Below are positions 41,257 to 49,784 of a stretch of DNA of 64,000 nucleotides, piece by piece. Source of the DNA: Albimonas sp963977235 (lineage in GTDB: Bacteria; Pseudomonadota; Alphaproteobacteria; Rhodobacterales; Rhodobacteraceae); assembly GCF_963977235.1 (NCBI RefSeq), contig NZ_CAXBOD010000018.1, positions 1 through 64,000 on the forward strand, written 5' to 3'. The notes under the pieces were generated by a model. The model was not told where the DNA came from. It made no database searches and was given only the letters and a program-made list of their open reading frames with translations. The first letter of the stretch is position 1; every line of letters begins with the position of its first letter. The position numbers and the translations under genes were made by a program.

Positions 41257-42900
41257 ATGGTCCTCGCCGCCCGTTCCCGCCCGCTGCCCCGTCCCACCCC
41301 GCACCGGCGCCCGGCCCCTGGCGCGCTGGCGGCGGCTCTCTGCGCAGCGGGCCTCGCCGCCATGATCCTCTGGGTCGCCCCCGCCGCCGCTGGGCCCGCG
41401 CTCTCGGCCGGGGGGCTGCCGGCCGCGGCCCTGCAGGATCCCGCGCTGCCCGTGATCCCCCGCACCAGGGAAGAACGCGAGCGGATCGAGGCCGTGCTGG
41501 CCCCGCCCGCGGATTTCTCCGCGCCAGAGCCGTTCGAGGCGATGCCCGGCGGCGGCGCCACCTCGCGCAAGCAGGTCAACCGGGACGCCTTTTCGCAATC
41601 CTCGGCCAACATGCCGTTCGAGCGGGAGCTGGACTTCAAGCTCGGCAACGGGCTGTTCCGCAAGCTGTGGGTGTCGGCGCCCTCGTCCACGCGGGCCTCG
41701 GACGGGCTGGGGCCCTATTACAACGCCCGCTCCTGCCAGCGCTGCCACCTCAAGGACGGGCGCGGCCACGTGCCGGCGCCGGGGGCGGGGGCGGGCGTGG
41801 CGAACACGATCTTCCTGCGCGTCTCGGTCCCCGCCGGGCCCGCCGACCTGCCCGAGGGGCTGCGCGCGGTCGAGGGCTACCTCGCGACCCTCCCCGACCC
41901 GGTCTATGGCGAGCAGCTGCAGGACTTCGCGCTGCCCGGCATGACGCCCGAGTACCGCCTGGGCGTGACCTGGCGGGCCGAGACCGTGGCGCTTTCGGGC
42001 GGCGAGACCGCCGAGCTGCGCCGCCCGGACTGGCGCGCCGAGGATCTGGGTCACGGACCGCTCGCCGAGGGCGCGATGCTCTCGCCCCGCATCGCGCCCC
42101 AGATGATCGGCCTGGGGCTGCTGGAGGCGATCGCGGTCGAGGATATCCTCGCCAACGCCGATCCGCAGGACGCCGACGGCGACGGCATCTCGGGGCGGGC
42201 CAACGTGGTCTGGTCGGCCCGCCACCGGCGCCCGCTGCTCGGCCGCTTCGGCCTGAAGGCGGGCAAGGCCACGGTCGAGGAGCAGTCGGCCGCCGCCTTT
42301 TCGGGCGACATCGGCATCTCGACCCCGCTGCACCCCGACCCCTGGGGCGAGTGCACGGCGGCCCAGACCGAATGCCGAGAGGCCCCCCACGGCGACGACC
42401 CCGAGCGCGGGGGCCTGGAGGCGGACGCCGAGGCCTTGCGTCTGGTGACCTTCTACGCCCGCAACCTCGCGGTTCCCGCGCGGCGCGACTGGGACGCGCC
42501 GCAGGTGCTGGCCGGCAAGCGCGCGTTCCACGCGGCCGGCTGCGCCGCCTGCCATCGCCCCCGCTTCGTCACCCAGCGCCTCTCGGACCGTCCCGAGCAG
42601 TCCTTCCAGCTGATCTGGCCCTACACCGACCTGCTGCTGCACGACATGGGCGAGGGCCTGGCCGACCGCCGCCCCGAGGCCCGCGCCACGGGGCGCGAAT
42701 GGCGCACCCCGCCGCTGTGGGGCGTCGGCCTGACGCAGACGGTCAGCGGCCATACCGAGTTCCTGCACGACGGCCGCGCGCGCTCCCTGCTCGAGGCGAT
42801 CCTGTGGCATGGGGGCGAGGCGCAGCCCGCCCGCGACCGCGTGGTCGCGATGCCGCCCGCCGACCGCGCCGCCCTGCTGCGCTTCCTGGAGTCCCTGTGA
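41257..42900 (+). CDS. Di-heme c-type oxidoreductase/peroxidase (DUF1111 family)
   Basis: The 547-residue exported protein has two c-type heme sites, CQRCH at 160-164 and CAACH at 429-433. A hydrophobic segment (ALAAALCAAGLAAMILWVAPAAA) acts as signal peptide or anchor. The region NARSCQRCHLKDGRGH and the second-half block YTDLLLHDMGEGLADRRPEA ... EWRTPPLWGVGLTQTVSGHTEFLHDGRA are hallmarks of the putative thiol/di-heme oxidoreductase family that accompanies imelysins. It lies in the periplasm. The next gene starts on the last base of its stop codon (TGATG), so the two are translationally coupled. Confidence 0.93.
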   Translation: MVLAARSRPLPRPTPHRRPAPGALAAALCAAGLAAMILWVAPAAAGPALSAGGLPAAALQDPALPVIPRTREERERIEAVLAPPADFSAPEPFEAMPGGGATSRKQVNRDAFSQSSANMPFERELDFKLGNGLFRKLWVSAPSSTRASDGLGPYYNARSCQRCHLKDGRGHVPAPGAGAGVANTIFLRVSVPAGPADLPEGLRAVEGYLATLPDPVYGEQLQDFALPGMTPEYRLGVTWRAETVALSGGETAELRRPDWRAEDLGHGPLAEGAMLSPRIAPQMIGLGLLEAIAVEDILANADPQDADGDGISGRANVVWSARHRRPLLGRFGLKAGKATVEEQSAAAFSGDIGISTPLHPDPWGECTAAQTECREAPHGDDPERGGLEADAEALRLVTFYARNLAVPARRDWDAPQVLAGKRAFHAAGCAACHRPRFVTQRLSDRPEQSFQLIWPYTDLLLHDMGEGLADRRPEARATGREWRTPPLWGVGLTQTVSGHTEFLHDGRARSLLEAILWHGGEAQPARDRVVAMPPADRAALLRFLESL

Positions 42901-44003
42901 TGTCCGACGACCGCGACGACCTCGCCCCCCGCGCGCCCCGCCCCCCGCGCGGCCCCGCCCGGCGCGGGTTCATGGCGCTGGGGGCGGCGATGGTCGCCTC
43001 GCCCTTCGTGGGCTCGCGCCGCACCTCGGCCGCGACCTCGACCGAGGTGCTGGCCAAGATCACCGAGCTGGCGCTCGAAAAGCAAGTGCTGCCCGGGCAC
43101 AAGCGCTTCGCGATCGCGACCGCCGCGCTCGCCGAGGCGGCCGAGGGCTGCGCCAGGCCCTCGGTGCTGCGGGCCGCCTATCACCGCGCCTTCGACGACT
43201 GGATGGGGATCAGCCACCTGCGCTTCGGCCCGGCCGAGGCCGAGGGCCGGGCGCTGGCGATCGAGTTCTGGCCCGACCCCCGCGGCTTCGTGCGCCGCGC
43301 GGTCGAGGGGCTGCTGGCCGACGAGGACCCGGTGGTCGACGACCCGGAGGGCTTCCGCGAGGTCTCGGTCGCCGCCCGCGGCCTGATGGCGATCGAGCGG
43401 CTGATCTTCGAGGCGGGCGCGCCGGACGTGACCAAAGGCTACCCCTGCCGTCTGCTGGCCGCGATCGCGGGGGACCTGGCGCGCACCGCGCAGGCGCTGC
43501 AGGTCGACTGGCGCGACAGCCACGCCCCCGACATGCGCCGGGCCGCCCGCGGCGAAGGCGCCATCTACCGCAGCGTCGAGGAGCCGCCGCGCGCCTTCTA
43601 CACCGCCCTGATGGGCGGCGCGCGGATGACGCTGGAGAAGCGCCTGGGCGAGCCGCTGGGCACCTGGGAGCGGTCCTGGCCGCGCAAGGCCGAGGCCTGG
43701 CGCTCCGCCCGCAGCCTGCGCAACGTCGAACTGTCGTTGCAGGCGCTGAGCCAGCTGGCCGAGTGCTTCGCCCCGGCGCTGGAGGCCAAGGCGCTCAAGG
43801 ACCAGCGCTCGGGCTGGGAGCGGGCGCTGCAGATGACCCGCCGCGCGCCCGCGCCGCTCGACCAGGCGGTCGAGGACCCGGGCCGCCGCTTCGCCATCGA
43901 GGCGGTGCAGTCCTCGGTGGCCACGGCGCGCGAGCGGTTCGAGCATCTGGCCGCGCCCGCGGTGGGCATCTCGCCGGGGTTCAACGCGCTGGACGGCGAC
44001 TGA
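42900..44003 (+). CDS. Second imelysin-family protein, Tat-type signal
   Basis: The 367-residue protein begins with a polar stretch and a twin-arginine signal (RRGFMALGAAMVASPFVG). The imelysin fold is recognised from AAYHRAFDDWMGISHLRFGP and RGLMAIERLIF. The motif GxHxxE reads G-L-M-A-I-E (residues 161-166), so the metal-associated His is replaced by Met163 while Glu166 remains. This variant is common to the second imelysin of such loci. The protein is periplasmic. Its start overlaps the di-heme stop, and the DUF1513 gene follows after 11 bases. Confidence 0.9.
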   Translation: MSDDRDDLAPRAPRPPRGPARRGFMALGAAMVASPFVGSRRTSAATSTEVLAKITELALEKQVLPGHKRFAIATAALAEAAEGCARPSVLRAAYHRAFDDWMGISHLRFGPAEAEGRALAIEFWPDPRGFVRRAVEGLLADEDPVVDDPEGFREVSVAARGLMAIERLIFEAGAPDVTKGYPCRLLAAIAGDLARTAQALQVDWRDSHAPDMRRAARGEGAIYRSVEEPPRAFYTALMGGARMTLEKRLGEPLGTWERSWPRKAEAWRSARSLRNVELSLQALSQLAECFAPALEAKALKDQRSGWERALQMTRRAPAPLDQAVEDPGRRFAIEAVQSSVATARERFEHLAAPAVGISPGFNALDGD

Positions 44004-44014
44004 GGGAGGCGGGG

Positions 44015-45088
44015 ATGGACGGGAACTTCCGGGAAGCTGCCGCCCCTGAGAGCCTGGGTTCGGGCTCGGGCTGGGGCGCGGCGGGCGCGCCGGCGCACCT
44101 GGGCGCGGCGCGCACGCCCTCGGGCGGGTTCGTGCTGGTGGGGCTGGCCGCGGACGGGGGGGAGCGCTTCCGCCTGCCCTTGCCCGACCGGGGTCATGCG
44201 GCGGCGGTCCACCCCTCGCGCCCGCTGGCGGTGGCCTTCGCGCGGCGGCCAGGGACCTTTGGCCTCGTGGTCGACTGCCTCGAGGGCCGCGAGGTCGCCC
44301 GGCTGGAGACGCCCCAGGGCGTGCATTTCATGGGCCACGGCTGCATCTCGGCCGACGGCGCGCGGCTCTACACGCCCGAGAACGACTACGGGCGCGGGCG
44401 CGGCATCCTGGGGGTCTGGGACGCCGCGGACTGGCGGCGGCTGGGCGAGGTTCCCTCGGGGGGGCTGGGACCGCACGACGTGATCGAGATGGCCGATGGC
44501 GTGCTGGCGGTGGCCAACGGCGGCATCTTCACCGATCCGGCGATGGAGCGGCAGAAGCTGAACCTCGGCTCGATGCGGCCGAACCTCGTCTATCTCGATC
44601 CTGACGCCGGCCGGGTGCTGGAAGCCGTCGCGCCCGAGGCGCGCCAGGCCTCGCTGCGCCATATCGCGATGCGCGCCGACGGCACGATCGCGGCGGCGAT
44701 GCAGTGGGAGGGCGAGGCGGCCCGCGCCCCCGCCGTGCTGGCCCTGCACCGCCGGGGCGAGGCGTTGCGGCCGCTGAGCGCGCCGGGGGACGCGCAGGCG
44801 CGGCTGAAGGGGTATGGCGGCTCGGTCGCTTTTTCGGGCGACGGCGGGCTGGCGGTCGTGACCTCGCCGCGGGGCGGGGTGGCGCACCTGTTCGACGTGG
44901 CCAGCGGGGCTTTCGCGGCGCAGATCGAGCAGCCCGACGTCTGCGGCGCCGCGCCGGCGGGGCCTGGGCTGTTGCTGTCGGACGGCATGGGCTGGCTGCG
45001 CTGGATCGGTTCCGATGGGGCGGAGGTTCGCCGGCGCGAGACGCCTGGCCTCGCCTGGGACAACCACCTGGTGCGCGTGGCGGCCTGA
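44015..45088 (+). CDS. DUF1513 protein without a recognisable signal peptide
   Basis: The 357-residue protein has the DUF1513 beta-propeller-like pattern: AVHPSRPLAVAFARRPGTFGLVVDC, HFMGHGCISADGARLYTPENDY, GLGPHDVIEMADGVLAVANGGI, and RPNLVYLDPDAGRVLE. It is the usual last member of imelysin/di-heme loci. Members normally have a Tat signal; here the N-terminus is a short polar stretch (MDGNFREAAAPES) with no hydrophobic core. AGGGAGG lies five bases before the ATG, which supports this start. It may stay in the cytoplasm, or the real signal may have been lost. The last strand ends WDNHLVRV. Confidence 0.88.
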   Translation: MDGNFREAAAPESLGSGSGWGAAGAPAHLGAARTPSGGFVLVGLAADGGERFRLPLPDRGHAAAVHPSRPLAVAFARRPGTFGLVVDCLEGREVARLETPQGVHFMGHGCISADGARLYTPENDYGRGRGILGVWDAADWRRLGEVPSGGLGPHDVIEMADGVLAVANGGIFTDPAMERQKLNLGSMRPNLVYLDPDAGRVLEAVAPEARQASLRHIAMRADGTIAAAMQWEGEAARAPAVLALHRRGEALRPLSAPGDAQARLKGYGGSVAFSGDGGLAVVTSPRGGVAHLFDVASGAFAAQIEQPDVCGAAPAGPGLLLSDGMGWLRWIGSDGAEVRRRETPGLAWDNHLVRVAA

Positions 45089-45630
45089 GCCGTCGCTCCG
45101 GGGGCAGGGGCGCCGCCCGCGCGGGCCAGGGCCCGCGCCCGGCCGCAGGCGGCCGGGTTTCTCCGCCACGGGGCGGAGAAAGGGCGGCTTGGCGCCCGGC
45201 CTCGCACGGGGGCGCCCGGGGCGGATGTCGAGGGCGCGCGTTGCAACGGGCGGCTCGGACCTCTGCCGGAGAGAGGATCGCCCCGCGGCGCCAGGGGCGT
45301 CGCGCGGGCGGCGGGGGCAGGGCGCTGCCGGAGCAGGTGTGCGCTGGGGGCCGGCCGCGCGAGGCCCCGGGTCAGGCCCGGGGCGCGCATGGAGCCTGCC
45401 GTCTGGCTGCACGGACTGATGTCGCGAGCGGGCGCTGGGGGCGACGGAGGGGCGCTCGGCGCAGCGCGCTTGAGCGACCGCGTGGGCCCGGGGCGGCGGA
45501 GGCGGCGCCGGCTTGCCGCGATGGACGCCTCCGCCGGGGATGGTCTGGACAATGCGGCGGGCGCGGCGCATGAGGGCCGAGGCCTCGCCGCGCGGCGCGG
45601 CCTGGCGCGACGAGGGGCCGAGGGGGCCGC
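45089..45630. other. 540-base noncoding stretch with a repetitive palindrome
   Basis: No gene is credible. The stretch is very GC-rich, with GGGCCAGGGCCCGCGCC-type dyads at about 45122. A copy of the repetitive palindrome lies at 45361-45387. A frame of 81 codons (45389-45634) overlaps the next start but lacks a ribosome site. Confidence 0.55.
45361..45387. repeat. Repetitive extragenic palindrome, second copy
   Basis: GAGGCCCCGGGTCAGGCCCG followed by GGGCGCG. It matches 36542-36568 with one difference. Confidence 0.65.
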
Positions 45631-46383
45631 ATGACGCTTTCCTACACCGGCGGCGAACTGGCGGTGATCGTCTTCGCGATGCTGTTCGCGGGCTTCGTCA
45701 AGGGCGCCACGGGGCTGGGGTACTCGACCTCCTGTCTGCCGATCCTGGCGCTGTCGCTGGGGCTGAAGGCGAGCCTGCCGCTGGTGCTGGCGCCCTCGCT
45801 CGCCTCCAACGTCACGGTGATGCTGGGGGCGGGGCCGATGGCGCCCGCGATCCGGCGCTTCTGGCCGATGCTGGTCGTGGCGCCGGTGGGCGTGCTGGCC
45901 GGCGCCGCGCTGCTGGGGCGGGTCGACGGCGACATGGCCGGCGCGGCGCTGGGCTGCGCGCTGGTCGCCTGGTGCGCCTTCGCCTATGCCACCCCCCACT
46001 GGCGCCTGCGCCCGGAGCTCGAGCGGCCGCTCGCCCCCGGCGTCGGGCTGGTCACCGGGGTGATCAACGGGCTGACCGGGAGCCAGGTGCTGCCGATCAC
46101 CCCCTTCCTGATGTCGCTGGAGATGCCGCGCGGCACGTTCCTGCACACGCTCAATCTCTCGTTCACCCTCTCGACGCTGGCGATGGGGGCGGCGCTGACC
46201 CGGCTGGGGATCATGACGGTCGAGACGGCGACGATCTCGCTGTGCGGGATCGTGCTGTCGGTGGCGGGCGTGCGCTCGGGCGCGGCGCTGCGGCGGCGGC
46301 TGCCGGAAAAGACCTTCCGCGCCGGGGTGCTGGCGGTGCTGAGCCTTGCGGGCGCGGCGCTGATCGTGCGGGGCCTGGGATGA
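45631..46383 (+). CDS. TauE/SafE-family membrane permease
   Basis: The 250-residue protein has seven or eight transmembrane segments. It shows the family start FAMLFAGFVKGATGLGYSTSCLPILAL and the second-half repeat GLVTGVINGLTGSQVLPITPFLM. The family exports or imports sulfite, sulfoacetate, taurine breakdown products and other organic anions; the substrate is unknown here. Its stop overlaps the ATG of the next gene (ATGA at 46380-46383). Confidence 0.92.
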   Translation: MTLSYTGGELAVIVFAMLFAGFVKGATGLGYSTSCLPILALSLGLKASLPLVLAPSLASNVTVMLGAGPMAPAIRRFWPMLVVAPVGVLAGAALLGRVDGDMAGAALGCALVAWCAFAYATPHWRLRPELERPLAPGVGLVTGVINGLTGSQVLPITPFLMSLEMPRGTFLHTLNLSFTLSTLAMGAALTRLGIMTVETATISLCGIVLSVAGVRSGAALRRRLPEKTFRAGVLAVLSLAGAALIVRGLG

Positions 46384-46973
46384 GGCGGGCGGCGATGGCC
46401 GCGGCGGCGATGGCGCTGGCCGCCTGCGCGGTCGCACCGCCGCCGCGCGGGGCGCAACCGACCTCGCCGCCCACGGCCTCCGCCCCCGTCGCGCCAGTCG
46501 CCCCAATCGCGCCCGTTGCGCCTGCCGAGACCGCTCCCCCCCCGGAACCGTCCGTGGCCGGCTGTCCGGACGCGGGGCCCGCGCGCGCCGCCTACCGCCA
46601 CGCGTTCGCGCAGGCGCTGGGGGACTGGCGCGCGGCGCGGGGCCTGGCGCGGCTGCGCCCCGATGCGGGCGTCGAGACCGCCGCCCAGCGCTGGGCCGAG
46701 CGGCTGGCGGCCGAGGGGCGCCTCGCCCATCGCGCCCCCGACGGCGCCGGCGTGGGCGACCGGTTGAGCGCGGCGGGCGTGCCCTGGCGGCGGGCGGCCG
46801 AGAACCTCGCGGCCGGTCCCCTCGCCGATCCGCGGGCGCTGCTGGCGCTGTGGGAGGGCAGCCCCGCGCACCGGCGCAACCTGGCGGCCGAGGACCTCTC
46901 GCGCGCAGGCCTCGGGATCGCCTGCCGTCCGGATGGCGACGTGGTCGCCGCGCTGGCGCTGGCGGGGCCCTGA
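46380..46973 (+). CDS. CAP-domain (SCP/PR-1-like) lipoprotein
   Basis: The 197-residue protein has a lipoprotein signal (AAMAAAAMALAAC, lipobox LAAC). A low-complexity linker rich in Pro, Ala and Val with repeated APVAP units follows. The CAP domain occupies the rest: ARGLARLRPDAGVETAAQRWAERLAAEGRLAHR, RAAENLAAGP, LWEGSPAHRRNL and GLGIACRPDG. The conserved His pair and Glu of the CAP pocket (LAHR, AENLA, SPAHR) are present. It is anchored to a membrane facing the periplasm. The function of bacterial CAP proteins is largely unknown. Confidence 0.88.
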   Translation: MRRAAMAAAAMALAACAVAPPPRGAQPTSPPTASAPVAPVAPIAPVAPAETAPPPEPSVAGCPDAGPARAAYRHAFAQALGDWRAARGLARLRPDAGVETAAQRWAERLAAEGRLAHRAPDGAGVGDRLSAAGVPWRRAAENLAAGPLADPRALLALWEGSPAHRRNLAAEDLSRAGLGIACRPDGDVVAALALAGP

Positions 46974-47265
46974 CCGCAGGGTCTGGCCGAACCCGCGCGC
47001 GACGCCCGGCCGATGCGCGAGGCCTGCGACACCCCCGCGCGCAACCCCAGGCAACGCGCGTCCCCCGTGTGATCCGTGACGCGCGTCCCCACGCGCTCCC
47101 AGTGACGCGCGCCTCCGCGCGCTTCCAGTGACGCGCGCCGCCGCGCGCTTCCAGTGAAGCGCGTCTCCGCGCGATGCGCGAAACGCGACCTCTTCCGCGT
47201 CGCCAACGGGCGAGACCCCCGGCGCCCTTGCGCTAGACCGGCCCGGGCGCGCCGCTTCCCGGCGC
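46974..47265. other. Intergenic region with four hairpin-forming tandem repeats
   Basis: The right half is filled by the 26-bp tandem array at 47076-47179, preceded by a decayed copy. Nothing else was recognised. Confidence 0.6.
47076..47179. repeat. Four tandem copies of a 26-bp hairpin repeat
   Basis: Units start at 47076, 47102, 47128 and 47154. Each begins GTGACGCGCG (GTGAAGCGCG in the last) and carries a GCGCG dyad with a four-base loop. Units two and three differ by one base. Partial, decayed copies lie to the left from about 47050. Confidence 0.8.
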
Positions 47266-47835
47266 ATGTCCGGTTCCAGTCCCATGCTCACGCCCCATGC
47301 GCTGCCCGCGCTGTTCTCGCCCGAGGACTGCGCCCAGGTGGTGGCCCTCGCCGATGACGCCTCGCTCGCCGAGGCGCGCCTGGTCGGGGGGCGCCGCCAG
47401 TCCGAGATCCGCCGCGCGCGGATCGCCTGGATCGAGGATCTGCCCGAGACCGACTGGATTTCCTCCCGCCTCGCGCGCGCCTTTGCCGAGGCCAACCGCG
47501 CCGCCTTCGACTTCGCCGTCGAGTCCTTCGAGGAGCGCGCCCAGGTGGCGCTCTACGACGGGTCGGAGCAGGGCGGGTTCGACTGGCACTCGGACGTGGG
47601 CGAGGGGCCGCTGGCGCGCCGGCGCAAGCTGACCGTGGTGGTGCAGCTCTCGGCGCCGGACGATTACGAGGGGGGAGAGCTCGAGCTCAACGGCGACGGC
47701 CGGCCCCGCGTCGCCGACCGGGCGCAGGGCGCGGCGGTGGCCTTCCCGGCCTTCGCCCTGCACCGGGTGGCGCCGGTCACCCGCGGGCGACGCTGGTCGC
47801 TGACGCTGTGGGCGCACGGCCCGACGTTCCGCTGA
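47266..47835 (+). CDS. 2OG-Fe(II) oxygenase (prolyl 4-hydroxylase-like)
   Basis: The 189-residue double-stranded beta-helix protein has the iron facial triad H-x-D in WHSDVGEG and the distal His in FALHRVAPV. The 2-oxoglutarate anchor is Arg in VTRGRRWSLTLW. The segment RKLTVVVQLSAPDDYEGGELEL is typical of the P4Hc/PKHD group, which hydroxylates amino acids or peptides. It is cytoplasmic. Neither ATG 47266 nor ATG 47284 has a good ribosome site; the longer form is given. A hairpin repeat array lies just upstream. Confidence 0.85.
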   Translation: MSGSSPMLTPHALPALFSPEDCAQVVALADDASLAEARLVGGRRQSEIRRARIAWIEDLPETDWISSRLARAFAEANRAAFDFAVESFEERAQVALYDGSEQGGFDWHSDVGEGPLARRRKLTVVVQLSAPDDYEGGELELNGDGRPRVADRAQGAAVAFPAFALHRVAPVTRGRRWSLTLWAHGPTFR

Positions 47836-47886
47836 GCAGAGGGGGCGGGGCAGACAGACGCCCTGCCCCCTGCGCCGCCCGCGCCC

Positions 47887-49158
47887 TCAGCCCGTGCGGC
47901 GGGAGGCGTGGGCGTCGTCGTCGTAGCCGCCGCGCCCCTGGTCCTTCTCGCCGTTCGGCTTCTGCGAGGGGGGCGGCGCGCCGTGGCTCGGCTCGCCGGT
48001 GTGGAAGTTCCGGGTGTCGGCGCCCGAGGCGGGCAACACCACCTCGCGCCGCACCACCTCGCCCGAGACCGGGTCGACGTGCAGCTCGCGGTCGGGGGCG
48101 AGCCACTCGGGCCGGGGAACCTCGCCGGTCTTGGAGAGCAGGATGGCGATCGGGCGGGTGGTCTCGAACTTGGCGAAGATCATCACCATGACCACCATGA
48201 TCGGCACCGCGAGGAACATCCCCGTGGCCCCCCAGAGCGCCCCCCACGCGACCAGCGACAAGAGGATCACGAAGGTCGAGAGGTTGAGCTGGTCGCCCAT
48301 CAGCCGCGGCACCACCACGTTGCCGGCGAGGAACTGGATCACGCCCAGGCACGCGGCCATCAGCAGGACCGTGCCGGGATCGCCGGTGATCAGCATCGCG
48401 AAGGCGGTGGGCACCGCCACCCCCAGCAGCGAGCCGATGGTGGGGATGTAGTTCAGCGCGAAGGCGGTGAAGCCCCACAGCGCCGCCCCCTCGATCCCCA
48501 GCGCCCAGCAGGTGGCCGAGGTGGTCACCCCCACGCCGGCGCTGACCAGCGTCATCAGCCACAGATAGCGGCCGGTCTCGTGACCGATCTCGTCCATGAT
48601 CGCGCGCAGCCGGGCGAGGTTGGTGCCGTCCTGGACGAGGTTGCGCAGCTTGGCCTGGAAGTAGCGGTCGTCGGTCAGCAGGAACAGCGTGTAGAGGAAG
48701 ATCAGCGAGGCGTCCGAGACGGCCGAGCGGGCCATGTCGAGGACCGCGGTCAGCCCGCCCTCGCCGGCGAAGCGCTCGAACAGCGCCTCGCGGGTCAGGT
48801 GATCGCTCAGGCCCTGGCCGTTGAGCCAGTACCAGAAGCGCAGGAACAGCGGGTTGCCGTAGAGCGTCAGGTCGTCGGTCAGCCCCGAGACCGACAGCAC
48901 CACCCCCTGCACGGCGGCCAGCAGGGCGGCGAACAGGATCACCACCGCCGCCACCCGCACCACGCTGCGGCGGAGCCGGCCGACAAAGCCGATGCGCATC
49001 ATCGCGGTGGTCAGCCCGTTGACCAGGAACCACGCCAGGATCGCCAGCGCGACGGGGGCGGCGTATTCGCTGGTGGCCCCGAGGGTCCACACGGCAAGCA
49101 CGGTGAAGCCGAGCACGAAGAACGGGCCGGCGGCGAGGGTCTGACCTAGGCGGAACAT
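47887..49158 (-). CDS. AI-2E family transporter (UPF0118)
   Basis: The 423-residue membrane protein has about eight hydrophobic segments, with the family pattern of paired helices flanking a long amphipathic region. Signatures are WALGIEGAALWGFTAFALNYIPTIGSLLGVAVPTAF, GVIQFLAGNVVVPRLMGDQLNLSTFVIL and LWGATGMFLAVPIMVVMVMIF. Members transport autoinducer-2, or act as Na+/H+ antiporters or uncharacterised exporters. The last 80 residues are a charged cytoplasmic tail, longer than usual. It runs opposite to the oxygenase gene on its right-hand edge. Confidence 0.92.
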   Translation of the reverse strand: MFRLGQTLAAGPFFVLGFTVLAVWTLGATSEYAAPVALAILAWFLVNGLTTAMMRIGFVGRLRRSVVRVAAVVILFAALLAAVQGVVLSVSGLTDDLTLYGNPLFLRFWYWLNGQGLSDHLTREALFERFAGEGGLTAVLDMARSAVSDASLIFLYTLFLLTDDRYFQAKLRNLVQDGTNLARLRAIMDEIGHETGRYLWLMTLVSAGVGVTTSATCWALGIEGAALWGFTAFALNYIPTIGSLLGVAVPTAFAMLITGDPGTVLLMAACLGVIQFLAGNVVVPRLMGDQLNLSTFVILLSLVAWGALWGATGMFLAVPIMVVMVMIFAKFETTRPIAILLSKTGEVPRPEWLAPDRELHVDPVSGEVVRREVVLPASGADTRNFHTGEPSHGAPPPSQKPNGEKDQGRGGYDDDAHASRRTG

Positions 49159-49285
49159 GGGCTCGGTACGTCTCGGGCGGCGCCGCGCGGGCGAGGCGGC
49201 GGAGGGGGCGGTCGGTGCGGGGCGTCGTCGGGCGGGACGGGCGACGCGACGTCTGGCCGGCGCCCTGGGGCCCCGGATGGGAAAC

Positions 49286-49313
49286 GCCGCCGCGGTCGGC
49301 GGGCCGCGGCGGC
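49286..49313 (-). terminator. Hairpin downstream of the SqrR-like gene
   Basis: GCCGCCGCGG (49286-49295) pairs with CCGCGGCGGC (49304-49313). On the minus strand it is followed by GTTTCCC. It lies between the regulator and the AI-2E permease, both on the minus strand. The rest of this 272-base gap is GC-rich and featureless. Confidence 0.5.
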
Positions 49314-49430
49314 TTCGGGCCGGTCAGACTGCGCGAGGCGGTCTGCGGTCGGGCAGATCGCGCTCGGCCCCGTCGCCGGTGGGGGGCGGGCGGGCGAGCG
49401 CGGGTCGTTCGGGCGAGGCGGGCGGCGAGA

Positions 49431-49784
49431 TCAGGCCTCGGCGCGGTCGTCCTCGCAGAAGATGTCGTGCAGGACCTGCAGCAGGCGCCCGGCGCGATCG
49501 TCGGCGATGCGGTAGAAGATGATCTTCCCCTCGCGCCGGTTGTCCACGAGACCCTCAAGGCGCAGCCGCGCCAGCTGCTGCGACACGGCCGACTGGCGCG
49601 CGGACAACAGCCGCTCGAGCTCGGTGACCGACTTCTCCCCCTCGACCAGGGCGCAGAGGATGCGCAGGCGGCCCTCGTGGGCGAGCGCCTTGAGGAAGGC
49701 CGTCGCCTCGTCCGCGCGGGCTTCCATTCCATGCAGGTCTGCGGCGTCCCCGGGATCGGGTCGGGTGTCGAGCGCGCTCTTCAT
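49431..49784 (-). CDS. sqrR: ArsR-family persulfide-sensing repressor (SqrR/BigR-like)
   Basis: The 117-residue winged-helix protein has the ArsR recognition region VTELERLLSARQSAVSQQLARLRLEGLVDNRREGK. It has two Cys, Cys44 (ILCALVEGE) and Cys110 (DIFCEDD). The same two positions, 66 residues apart, form the intramolecular tetrasulfide in SqrR/BigR sensors. This separates it from metal-binding ArsR members. It should repress sulfide-response genes until reactive sulfur species oxidise the Cys pair. The start at 49784 removes 17 Arg-rich upstream residues. It lies divergent to hemA. A GAATATATTC palindrome at 49837-49846 is a candidate operator. No sqr or sulfurtransferase gene is present in the window. 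Confidence 0.87.
   Translation of the reverse strand: MKSALDTRPDPGDAADLHGMEARADEATAFLKALAHEGRLRILCALVEGEKSVTELERLLSARQSAVSQQLARLRLEGLVDNRREGKIIFYRIADDRAGRLLQVLHDIFCEDDRAEA

Noticed and set aside
45389..45634. 81-codon frame overlapping the TauE start by ATGA
   Set aside because: The overlap is suggestive, but there is no ribosome site and the composition is that of noncoding GC-rich DNA.
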